The position numbers and the translations under genes are program-made. The notes below the pieces were generated by a model. The model saw nothing but the letters and a program-made list of their open reading frames with translations, was not told where the DNA came from and searched no databases. A stretch of DNA of 11,219 nt from positions 1 to 11,219 of the forward strand of contig JAKAQU010000064.1 of assembly GCA_021819535.1 (NCBI GenBank). Reading direction: 5' to 3'. Positions 1-6,624 of this stretch are shown piece after piece (the stretch's first letter is position 1; each line of letters begins with the position of its first letter). This stretch comes from Pseudomonadota bacterium (GTDB taxonomy: Bacteria > Pseudomonadota > Alphaproteobacteria > Acetobacterales > Acetobacteraceae).

Positions 1-776
1 TACCGCATATTGTCCATCTTGATCGGCCCCTGGCTCCGGCCGTGGGTGAACTGATCGACCAGCGAGTTGCCGCTATCCATCAAATCGGCGGCCGGGCCCT
101 GCCAGACGATCCGCCCGCCATGCAGCATCGCCGCGCGATCGCCGATGCGCCGCGCGCTCGCCATGTCATGCGTGATAGCGATCGCGGTGCTGCCCAGGCG
201 TTTCACGCAATCGACGATCAACTCATCGATCACCGCGCCCATGATCGGGTCGAGCCCCGTCGTCGGTTCGTCGAAAAACAGGATATCGGGCCGCGCGGCG
301 ATCGCGCGCGCCAACCCCACGCGCTTCTGCATCCCGCCCGACAATGCCGCCGGATACAAATTGGCGATGTCGGCGCCAAGACCCACCTGCGCCAGAATCT
401 CGATCGCCGCCGCCCGCGCCGCGCGCCGTGCCACCAAATGCCGCGCGAGGAGCCCGAATGCGACATTTTCCCACACCGGCAAACTGTCGAACAGCGCCGC
501 GTTCTGAAACAGCATGCCAACCCGCGCCCGCGCCCGTTCCCGTGCCCTGCCTGACAACGTATTGAGCGCAACACCGTCGATTTCCACGACCCCGGCGTCC
601 GGCGTAATGAGACCGAGAATGCATTTTATCAGCACCGATTTCCCCGACCCCGAGCCGCCGATCACGACGAGCGAGGTGCCGGCCGCGATATCGAGGTCGA
701 TCCCGGCCAAGACCTGCTTCTCGCCAAACGCCTTGGCGAGGCCACGGAGCCGGATCATCGGTACGGTGCCACTCAT
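1..776 (-). CDS. mlaF: Mla-type phospholipid ABC transporter, ATP-binding subunit (3' end cut by window)
   Basis: ATPase that powers an Mla-type ABC transporter moving phospholipids between inner and outer membrane; it acts on the cytoplasmic face of the inner membrane. The frame is open from the ATG at 776 to the window edge (258 codons). The last two bases read TA, so the stop may be the very next base; family proteins are about 260-270 residues. Visible motifs: Walker A GGSGSGKS around residues 40-47, Q-loop Q91, signature LSGGM 145-149, Walker B ILFFDEP 165-171 with D169/E170, and switch histidine H203 in ITHDM. The start ATG overlaps the mlaE stop in an ATGA, indicating translational coupling. 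The adjoining MlaE permease makes an Mla assignment much more likely than another ABC class. An MlaD-type substrate-binding gene would be expected just outside the window; that is inference. Confidence 0.93.
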   Translation of the reverse strand, partial: MSGTVPMIRLRGLAKAFGEKQVLAGIDLDIAAGTSLVVIGGSGSGKSVLIKCILGLITPDAGVVEIDGVALNTLSGRARERARARVGMLFQNAALFDSLPVWENVAFGLLARHLVARRAARAAAIEILAQVGLGADIANLYPAALSGGMQKRVGLARAIAARPDILFFDEPTTGLDPIMGAVIDELIVDCVKRLGSTAIAITHDMASARRIGDRAAMLHGGRIVWQGPAADLMDSGNSLVDQFTHGRSQGPIKMDNMR

Positions 777-1552
777 CGGGCGAAAAACATTTCCGTGAGA
801 ACATAATCGAAGGCGAGGATCAGAATCGAGGCGCTGACCACGGCCGCCGTCGTCGCCGTCCCCACTCCTTGCGCGCCGCCGCGGCTGTTATAGCCGTGAA
901 AACAGCCCATCAGCGCGACCAGAAAGCCGAATACCGCCGCCTTGATGAGGCCAGAGACCACATCCATCGTCTGCATGAAGGCGATCGTATTGGAAAGATA
1001 CGTGTGGGGATTGAAGCCGAGCTTGGCAGTGGCAATGATGAAGCCGCCCAGTACGCCGATGGTATCAGCGACGATGACGAGCGCCGGCAAGGCGATGGTG
1101 GCGGCCAACAGGCGCGGCGTCACGAGATATTTCATCGGATTGGTGGAGAGGGTCGCGAGTGCATCGATCTGATCGGTGACACGCATGGTGCCGATCTCGG
1201 CCGCCATCGCGGCCCCAACCCGCCCCGCCACCATCAGGCCGGCAAGCACCGGGCCAAGCTCGCGCGTCAACGACAGCACGACGAGATTGGCAATCGCCCC
1301 CTCGGCCGAGAAACGGGCAAACCCGGTATAGGATTGCAGCGCCAGCACCATGCCGGTGAAGACCGCGGTCAGCGCGACCACGGGGAGGCTGAAATAGCCG
1401 ATCTCGATCAGGGCGCCGACGAACATCCGCCCGTAATAGGGCGGGCGGAAAAGATGCGAGACGCCGCTCAGGGCGAACAGCGTGAGCCTTCCGGCAAAGC
1501 CGCAGGCATCGAGCACGAAACGGCCGAGCGCCGTCAGCGCCGCGACTACCAT
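773..1552 (-). CDS. mlaE: Mla-type phospholipid ABC transporter, permease subunit (MlaE family)
   Basis: Integral inner-membrane permease of the Mla/YrbE family, partner of the MlaF ATPase encoded next. It has 259 residues, the usual family length. Family hallmarks are clear: the block from RELGPVLAGLMVAGRVGAA (about 97-115) through AAEIGTMRVTDQIDAL (117-132), the STNPMKYLVTPR stretch (136-147), and the C-terminal GYNSRGGAQGVGTATT motif (220-235). Hydrophobic segments lie near residues 53-72, 88-115, 149-177, 200-217 and 235-250. The ATG at 1552 is only 4 bp downstream of the alr stop, with a weak AAGG just before it, so translation is probably coupled to alr. Its TGA overlaps the mlaF start. 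The role in outer-membrane lipid asymmetry is inferred from the family; direction of lipid transport cannot be read from sequence. Confidence 0.94.
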   Translation of the reverse strand: MVVAALTALGRFVLDACGFAGRLTLFALSGVSHLFRPPYYGRMFVGALIEIGYFSLPVVALTAVFTGMVLALQSYTGFARFSAEGAIANLVVLSLTRELGPVLAGLMVAGRVGAAMAAEIGTMRVTDQIDALATLSTNPMKYLVTPRLLAATIALPALVIVADTIGVLGGFIIATAKLGFNPHTYLSNTIAFMQTMDVVSGLIKAAVFGFLVALMGCFHGYNSRGGAQGVGTATTAAVVSASILILAFDYVLTEMFFAR

Positions 1553-1556
1553 TGCC

Positions 1557-2714
1557 TTACTGTGCCGCGTCCGCGTTCGCGAGCGGGAGGCGGGCGATAC
1601 GCGGGCCGAGCCCGGTCAGGACTTCATAAGGCGAGGTGCCGAGCTCAGCCGCGATGCGCTCTGGCGGGGCGTGTGGGCCGATCAGCTCCAGCCAGTCCCC
1701 GGGGCCTACGCCAGGATGGTCGGTGATGTCGCATGTGGTGAGGTCCATGGAGACACGCCCTACCAGCGGAACCGGGGTTTCGTCAAAAAACGCCTGCCCG
1801 AGCCCAGCGAGGCGGAACGGCCAGCCATCGGCATAACCGATGCCGAGGGTCGCGATGCGGCTCGGGCGCGCGGCCCGCCAGGTGGCGTTATAGCCCACGG
1901 GTGAGCCCGCCGGCACCGTTCGCACCTGCAAAACCCGCGCCGAAAGACGGCAGGCGAGCCGCATGGGATTGATCCCGCCGGGGGCAGCGTGCGGCACCGG
2001 ATTGATGCCGTAAAGTGCCGCCCCGGTGCGGGCGAGGTCAGAGGCGAAGGCGGGGCCGAGAAAAACGCCCGAGGAATTGGCGAGGCTTCGTGGCGCCGGC
2101 GGCAGGCGCGCGCAGGCCGCAATGAAACGCTGGCGCTGAAGCGCGTTCAGCGGATCGTCCGCACTCTCGGCGGCGACGAGATGGGTCATCACGAAGCGAA
2201 GATCGAGGGGGCGAAGCCACTCCGGCGCTTGCTGGAGACGGTCGAGTTCCGCCGCATCCAGCCCGAGCCGCGCCATCCCGGTATCGACATGAAGGATCAG
2301 CGGCAGCCTCCGCCCGAGCCGCGTCGCGGCGGCGGCAAAGGCGCTGATCTCGGCGAGCCTGCCGATGACCGGAATGATATCATGGTTCACGAAAGCGGCG
2401 ATCACCTCGGGCGCCGGCTCCGGGCCGAGCCCGTTCAACACCGCGAGCATCGCCCCCGGGATCAACGGGCGAAGTGCTAACGCCTCGGCCAGATGAGCGG
2501 TAAAAAAATGGCGGCAGCCCGCTTCATGGAGCGCCGGCGCGACCAGCGCCGCGCCGAGCCCGTAAGCGTCCGCTTTCACCACCGCCGCGACCGCGCCGCT
2601 CGCATGGCGGGCGCAGAGATCGCGCCAATTGGCGACGATCGCCGCCCGATCGACCGTCAACACAGCGCTCGCGCCGAGGGGATGCGGGGGGGAATATTGG
2701 CCGGACAGGATCAT
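1557..2714 (-). CDS. alr: Alanine racemase
   Basis: PLP-dependent racemase converting L-alanine to D-alanine for peptidoglycan; cytoplasmic. With the chosen ATG at 2714 the protein is 385 residues. The frame extends upstream to an ATG at 2777, but that adds a 21-residue stretch encoded by the AT-rich island with no family similarity, so the internal start is preferred. The PLP lysine is K47 in AVVKADAYGLG; HVDTGMARLG is at about 142-151; the second catalytic base is Y275 in SPVGYNATW; substrate-site GRVSMD is at about 319-324; the C-terminal motif YEVLTGLGPR begins near 363. No strong Shine-Dalgarno is visible before this start. It follows dnaB on the same strand but is separated by the 174-bp AT-rich gap, so it may have its own promoter there. 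The stop lies 4 bp before mlaE. Confidence 0.93.
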   Translation of the reverse strand: MILSGQYSPPHPLGASAVLTVDRAAIVANWRDLCARHASGAVAAVVKADAYGLGAALVAPALHEAGCRHFFTAHLAEALALRPLIPGAMLAVLNGLGPEPAPEVIAAFVNHDIIPVIGRLAEISAFAAAATRLGRRLPLILHVDTGMARLGLDAAELDRLQQAPEWLRPLDLRFVMTHLVAAESADDPLNALQRQRFIAACARLPPAPRSLANSSGVFLGPAFASDLARTGAALYGINPVPHAAPGGINPMRLACRLSARVLQVRTVPAGSPVGYNATWRAARPSRIATLGIGYADGWPFRLAGLGQAFFDETPVPLVGRVSMDLTTCDITDHPGVGPGDWLELIGPHAPPERIAAELGTSPYEVLTGLGPRIARLPLANADAAQ

Positions 2715-2888
2715 GAGCGTTCGAAAGCACACCGATAGTAAGAAAGAGTTTGTTCTTTTTTGAAAAAAAAGAACCAAAAAATTTTTACTCGTTTTGAGTT
2801 TAGTTTATCTAAAACGAACAAAAGTCTTTTTGCTTCTTTTTCTTCAGAAAAAGAAGATTTTTTCTTACCTTGTCTTGCCTTGATCACG
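2715..2888. repeat. AT-rich island of three hairpin-forming palindromes between dnaB and alr
   Basis: Gap between the dnaB stop and the alr start. Positions 2741-2870 contain only 32 G/C in 130 bases, against a clearly GC-rich background. Three inverted repeats sit in tandem. Arms GTTCTTTTTT (2752-2761) and AAAAAAGAAC (2765-2774) have a 3-nt loop. Arms CGTTTT (2790-2795) and AAAACG (2811-2816) form a weaker hairpin. Arms CTTCTTTTTC (2833-2842) and GAAAAAGAAG (2847-2856) have a 4-nt loop. TAAGAAA at 2739-2745 and TTTCTTA at 2861-2867 add an outer 7-bp inverted pair. The third hairpin is followed by a T run on the plus strand, but no plus-strand gene ends here. The island could terminate dnaB transcription, carry an alr promoter, or be a copy of a dispersed intergenic repeat. 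The structure is seen; the role is not known. Confidence 0.75.
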
Positions 2889-4379
2889 CTAGCGGATGTC
2901 ATCGCCGTGATGATCCGGATCGAGATCGGCGAAGCGGGTGAATTCCGCCTCGAAGAAGAGATCGATCTTGCCGGTCGGGCCATGGCGCTGCTTGGCGATG
3001 AAGAGTTCGGCCTTGTTATAGACGCGGTCCATGTCGCGCTGCCATTTGGCGAGCGCATCCTGATATTTTTCCTCCGAATCGAAGCCCATCTGCTTCGGTG
3101 CCCGTTGCTGGAGGTAATATTCGTCGCGATAGATGAACATCACCGCATCGGCATCCTGCTCGATGGTGCCGGATTCGCGGAGGTCGGAAAGCTGCGGGCG
3201 CTTGTCGTCGCGGCTTTCGACGGCGCGCGAGAGCTGCGAGAGGGCGATCACCGGCACCGCGAGTTCCTTGGCGATCGCCTTCAGCCCCTGGGTGATCTGG
3301 CTGATTTCGAGCACCCGGTTTTCTGGCCGCGTGCCGGCGGCGGGGCGCATGAGCTGGAGATAATCGACCACCACCAGGGCGAGCCCGCGCGTGCGCTTGA
3401 GCCGGCGGCAGCGGGTGCGGAGCGCCGAGAGGGTGATCGCCGGCATGTCGTCGATTTCAATCGGAAGGCCAGTGAGCGTGCGGCTCACTTCGACGAAACG
3501 GTCGAAATCGCGCTGGGCGATATCACCGCGCCTGATACGATCGGCGCTGATGCGGGCATTCTCGGCAAGAATACGAGACGCGAGCTGTTCGGCGCTCATT
3601 TCCAGAGAAAAAACCGCGACCGCCGCCGGCACCACGCCGCGCGGGGCCTCGCTGCGCAGCGCGAGCGCGGCGCCAAAGGCGATCTTGGTCGCGAGCGCCG
3701 TCTTGCCCATCCCCGGCCGGCCGGCGAGGATCAAAAGATCCGAGGGGTGCAGTCCGCCGAGACGCTGATCGAGATCGCGGAGCCCGGTGGACAGGCCAGA
3801 GACATGGCCGCTCCGCTGAAACGCCCGCTCGGCGCCCGCGATTGCCTCGGTCAGAGCGCGATCGAAGGAAATGAATGCGCCGTCCGCGGCGCCGCGCGTC
3901 GCGAGATCGAACAAAGCCTGCTCGGCCGCCTCGATTTGCGCGCGGCCGTCGAGCGCGTCCTCGTCACCGAAAGCGCGGTTGACCACCGTCTCGCCGAGAT
4001 CGACGAGCTGGCGGCGAAGCCAGGCATCGTAAATGGCGCGGCCGTAATCGCCGGCGTTGATGATGCCGACCATGGCCGCGAGCAATTGCCCGAGATAGGC
4101 AGCGCCGCCGACCTCGGCGAGAATGCCGGAATGCTCGAACTCGGCCTTCAGCGTCACCGCGTCGGCAAGCTGCGCGGCCTCGATGCGGCGCGCGATGGCC
4201 TGATAGATGCGACCATGAACGGGGTCGGTGAAATGCTCGGGCGCGAGGAACTCGGCCACCCGCTCATACGCCTTGTTATTGGCGAGGAGTGCGCCGAGCA
4301 GCGCCTGCTCGGCTTCGATATTGGCCGGTGGCGCACGCCCGATGAGACCATCCACCGGCGTTCTGTCGAGTTTGTTCAT
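2889..4379 (-). CDS. dnaB: Replicative DNA helicase DnaB
   Basis: Hexameric 5'-3' helicase that unwinds DNA at the replication fork. It has 496 residues, a normal length for alphaproteobacterial DnaB. The N-terminal domain (about 18-160) begins with ANIEAEQALLGALL, followed by a linker and a RecA-like C-terminal domain from about 195. Motifs: Walker A GRPGMGKT (220-227), catalytic glutamate E260 in VFSLEMS, Walker B LVVVDYLQLM (335-344), SQLSRAVESR (381-390), DLRESGTIEQDAD (399-411) and the arginine-finger region IAKQRHGPTG (461-470). No intein interrupts the P-loop region. The ATG at 4379 fits the conserved N-terminus, though the Shine-Dalgarno is weak. It is preceded by a 98-bp gap holding two DnaA-box-like 9-mers, so dnaB probably has its own promoter rather than relying only on the nusB operon. 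Confidence 0.97.
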   Translation of the reverse strand: MNKLDRTPVDGLIGRAPPANIEAEQALLGALLANNKAYERVAEFLAPEHFTDPVHGRIYQAIARRIEAAQLADAVTLKAEFEHSGILAEVGGAAYLGQLLAAMVGIINAGDYGRAIYDAWLRRQLVDLGETVVNRAFGDEDALDGRAQIEAAEQALFDLATRGAADGAFISFDRALTEAIAGAERAFQRSGHVSGLSTGLRDLDQRLGGLHPSDLLILAGRPGMGKTALATKIAFGAALALRSEAPRGVVPAAVAVFSLEMSAEQLASRILAENARISADRIRRGDIAQRDFDRFVEVSRTLTGLPIEIDDMPAITLSALRTRCRRLKRTRGLALVVVDYLQLMRPAAGTRPENRVLEISQITQGLKAIAKELAVPVIALSQLSRAVESRDDKRPQLSDLRESGTIEQDADAVMFIYRDEYYLQQRAPKQMGFDSEEKYQDALAKWQRDMDRVYNKAELFIAKQRHGPTGKIDLFFEAEFTRFADLDPDHHGDDIR

Positions 4380-4428
4380 GTCCGCGAACTCTACCGCCCC
4401 GCGCGCCCGCCGTCGCGCCCATGCGCCC

Positions 4429-4446
4429 TGTGGATTGGGTGGATAA
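4429..4446 (-). promoter_or_regulatory. Two abutting DnaA-box-like 9-mers upstream of dnaB
   Basis: On the minus strand, reading toward dnaB, TTATCCACC (4446-4438) is followed immediately by CAATCCACA (4437-4429). Against the classical DnaA box TTATCCACA these match 8 of 9 and 7 of 9. They point the same way and lie 50-67 bp before the dnaB start codon, in the only non-coding gap between nusB and dnaB. Binding by DnaA and control of dnaB are inference; a chance match in a single gap is possible. Confidence 0.4.
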
Positions 4447-4478
4447 GGGGGATCGTTTGCCGCGGCGGCGCGATGCCG

Positions 4479-4964
4479 TCAGCGCGGCGGAGAAAATTCC
4501 CCGCTGCGGCGCAAATGGGCGATATGGTTGAGCACGCCATTGACCAAGCCCGGCTCCTCGCCCGAGAAAAATCCGTGCGCGATGTCGAGATATTCGTTGA
4601 TCACGACCCGTGCCGGCGGGCCGTCGGTCGCCAATAATTCCGTGACCGCGGCCCTGAGCAGAGCGCGCAGCACCGCATCGAGGCGCAAAAGCGGCCATTC
4701 CGTCGGCAAAGCATCGGCGATGTCGCGATCGACCGCCTCTTGCAGGGTGCCGGCCGCGCGCAGAAGGCGGGCAAACAATGCGACCTCCGCCTCCGGCACC
4801 CGTCCCTCGGCGAAACCGCCGGCGCCCGGCGGGTCGCCGAGACGATGGCGGATGAATTCCTGCATCACCGTCTCGACATTTTGCTCGCGCTGTTCGGCCT
4901 GAAACAGCGCCTGCACCGCAGCGACCCGGGACGCGGTGCGCGGGCGCGTCTGTGCCGCGGTCAT
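4479..4964 (-). CDS. nusB: Transcription antitermination factor NusB
   Basis: Small all-helical RNA-binding protein that pairs with NusE (ribosomal protein S10) at boxA of rRNA leader transcripts to prevent premature termination. It has 161 residues; the family is usually 130-170. Features: basic N-terminus with ASRVAAVQALFQAEQ (11-25), and the C-terminal block VVINEYLDIAHGFFSGEEPGLVNGVLNHIAH (about 120-150), the most conserved part of the NusB fold. The region around 44-58 (glycine- and proline-rich) is an insertion typical of alphaproteobacterial members. The ATG at 4964 has a good Shine-Dalgarno, GGAG at 4975-4972, with 7 nt spacing, and lies 16 bp after the ribH stop. The ribH-nusB pairing is widespread in proteobacteria and supports both calls. 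It is the last gene of the block before the dnaB promoter gap. Confidence 0.95.
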   Translation of the reverse strand: MTAAQTRPRTASRVAAVQALFQAEQREQNVETVMQEFIRHRLGDPPGAGGFAEGRVPEAEVALFARLLRAAGTLQEAVDRDIADALPTEWPLLRLDAVLRALLRAAVTELLATDGPPARVVINEYLDIAHGFFSGEEPGLVNGVLNHIAHLRRSGEFSPPR

Positions 4965-4980
4965 CGGCTTTCTCCGCCCA

Positions 4981-5463
4981 TCAGAGCGCGCCGAGCCGGC
5001 GCCCGGCGGCGATCTGTTTCAAGACCGCGACCGCCGCCTCCGCCCCCTTGTTGTGACCATCGGCGCCCGAGCGCGCTTCCGCCTGCGCCAAGGTATCGAC
5101 GGTGAGGAGGCCGGTTCCGAGCGCGATGCCATAGGTCAAGGAAAGCTGCATCAGCCCGTTCATCGCGGCACTGCAGATGAATTCGTAATGATCGGTCTCG
5201 CCGCGCACCACGCAGCCGAGCGCGATGAAGCCATCGAAAGGCCGCGCGCCACGGAGCGCGAGCCGGATCGCCTGTGCGAGTTCGTAGGCACCGGCGACAT
5301 CGATGGTCTCGTGTGCGGCCGAGGCGGCGTCCAGGATCTGCGCGGCACCCCGCGAAAGACCATCGACCACCTCGCGGTAATAGGGCGCGCGAACGATGAG
5401 GATGCGTGGCGGCGCGCCCTCGATCTCGGGAATTTGCGGCTTTGGGGCGTTCTCGGTGCTCAA
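4981..5463 (-). CDS. ribH: 6,7-dimethyl-8-ribityllumazine synthase (TTG start)
   Basis: Condenses 5-amino-6-ribitylaminouracil with 3,4-dihydroxy-2-butanone 4-phosphate to give the lumazine precursor of riboflavin; normally forms pentameric or icosahedral shells. It has 160 residues. Motifs: RILIVRAPYY (20-29), VAGAYELAQAI (56-66) in the substrate region, GCVVRGETDHYEF (83-95) with the catalytic histidine H92, and the phosphate-binding arginine in RSGADGHNKG (131-140). The start is a TTG at 5463 whose last bases overlap the ribBX stop as TTGA. No ATG or GTG lies in the N-terminal region before the conserved core, and a strong GGGAGGG sits upstream, so TTG is well supported. It is the partner of ribBX, which makes one of its two substrates. 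Confidence 0.95.
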   Translation of the reverse strand: MSTENAPKPQIPEIEGAPPRILIVRAPYYREVVDGLSRGAAQILDAASAAHETIDVAGAYELAQAIRLALRGARPFDGFIALGCVVRGETDHYEFICSAAMNGLMQLSLTYGIALGTGLLTVDTLAQAEARSGADGHNKGAEAAVAVLKQIAAGRRLGAL

Positions 5464-6599
5464 CGCTTCGCCCTCCCGATGCCGGTCTCGATCGGCCGTT
5501 GCTCGACGATCTCGATGCCGTAGCCATCGAGGCCGATGATGGTCCGCGGCGTGTTGGACAGGAGGACCAGATCACGCACGCCGAGATCGAGCAGAATCTG
5601 CGCCCCGATCCCGTAATTGCGGAGTTCGAGCGGCGGCCGATCGGCGGCGGCGAGCAGGCGGACGCGCTCCGAGAGCGCATTCGGGCGATGCTCGCGCAGC
5701 AAGACGACGACGCCCCGCCCGGCCTTCTCGATCATCGTCATCGCCCCGTGCAGGCTGGAGCTGTGGGCGCCGCCGAGGATGTCATCGAGGAGATCGACCG
5801 CATGCATGCGCACCAAGACCGGCCCTGGCGCCGCGAGATCGCCCTTCACCAGCGCGAGATGCTCCGCCTGCTCGACCGTCGTCGCATAGACGAACAGCTT
5901 CCAATCGCCGCCGATCGCGTGCTCGATCCACCCCTCTTGGACGCGCTTCACCAGCTTCTCGGTTCGCCGGCGATAGGTGATGAGATCGGCGATGGTGCCG
6001 AGCTTGAGGTTGTGGAGCTGCGCAAAGGCGACGAGATCGGGAAGCCGCGCCATGCTGCCGTCATCGTTCATGATCTCGCAGATCACGCCGGCTGGGATCA
6101 GCCCGGCGAGCCGCGCGATATCGACCGCCGCCTCCGTATGCCCGGCGCGCACCAGCGCCCCGCCCTCGCGCGCGGCGAGGGGAAAGACATGGCCCGGGGT
6201 GGTGATGTCATCGCGCCTCGCATCGGGATTGATCGCAACCGCGATGGTATGCGCGCGGTCGGCGGCGGAAATGCCGGTGGTGACGCCTTCGCGCGCCTCG
6301 ATCGAGACGGTGAACGCGGTCTGATGCCGGGTGCCGTTCGACTGGCTCATCAGCGGCAGGCCGAGCTGTTCGACCCGCGCCTGGGTGAGGGCGAGGCAGA
6401 TCAGCCCGCGCGCGTGCCGGGCCATGAAATTGACCGCATCCGGGGTTGCGAACTGTGCCGGAATGACGAGATCGCCCTCGTTCTCGCGATCCTCGTCATC
6501 GACGAGGATGAACATCCGCCCCGCCTGCGCCTCGGCGATCAATTCCTCGACGGTGGCGAAATAAGTCGAGAGATAAGCGGTTTTCATTGCATCCGGCAT
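5460..6599 (-). CDS. ribB: 3,4-dihydroxy-2-butanone 4-phosphate synthase with degenerate GTP cyclohydrolase II-like domain (RibBX type)
   Basis: Makes 3,4-dihydroxy-2-butanone 4-phosphate from ribulose 5-phosphate for RibH. It has 379 residues from the ATG at 6599, which has AAGGA 7 nt upstream. An in-frame ATG at 6653 would overlap the end of ribE and adds non-conserved sequence, so it is rejected. The N-terminal RibB domain (about 10-208) is intact: DDEDRENEGDL (34-44), TPGHVFPL (134-141) and RAGHTEAAVD (151-160). The C-terminal domain (about 212-372) aligns with GTP cyclohydrolase II, keeping VRMHAVD (263-269), ELRNYGIGAQILLDLGV (325-341) and LLSNTPRTIIGLDGYG (346-361). It has no cysteine after C174, so the three zinc ligands are missing, and the RQEGRGIGL motif is replaced by LREHRPNAL (301-309). 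A GTP cyclohydrolase activity is therefore unlikely. This resembles the RibBX variant known in Proteobacteria; a separate ribA should exist elsewhere. Confidence 0.93.
   Translation of the reverse strand: MPDAMKTAYLSTYFATVEELIAEAQAGRMFILVDDEDRENEGDLVIPAQFATPDAVNFMARHARGLICLALTQARVEQLGLPLMSQSNGTRHQTAFTVSIEAREGVTTGISAADRAHTIAVAINPDARRDDITTPGHVFPLAAREGGALVRAGHTEAAVDIARLAGLIPAGVICEIMNDDGSMARLPDLVAFAQLHNLKLGTIADLITYRRRTEKLVKRVQEGWIEHAIGGDWKLFVYATTVEQAEHLALVKGDLAAPGPVLVRMHAVDLLDDILGGAHSSSLHGAMTMIEKAGRGVVVLLREHRPNALSERVRLLAAADRPPLELRNYGIGAQILLDLGVRDLVLLSNTPRTIIGLDGYGIEIVEQRPIETGIGRAKR
5472..5476 (-). promoter_or_regulatory. Strong Shine-Dalgarno that fixes the TTG start of ribH
   Basis: GGAGG on the minus strand, within a GGGAGGG run (5477-5471), 8 nt before the TTG at 5463. 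It lies inside the 3' end of ribBX. It decides the start because no conventional start codon is available nearby. Rarer initiation at TTG may set the lumazine synthase level relative to ribBX; that is inference. Confidence 0.7.
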
Positions 6600-6624
6600 G
6601 AGTTTTTCCTTGGAAGTCGCGCGT

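Noticed and set aside
2833..2863. Rho-independent terminator on the plus strand (hairpin plus T run)
   Set aside because: The shape fits, but no plus-strand gene ends here and the stem is almost all A-T, so it is listed as part of the repeat island instead.
2760..4637. Plus-strand 625-codon open frame opposite dnaB and part of nusB
   Set aside because: It lies antisense to a perfectly recognisable DnaB and crosses into nusB. Its product is charged low-quality sequence with no known motif, typical of stop-poor antisense frames in GC-rich DNA.
6600..6624. FMN riboswitch before ribBX
   Set aside because: Only 25 bp separate ribE and ribBX, far too short for the RFN fold.
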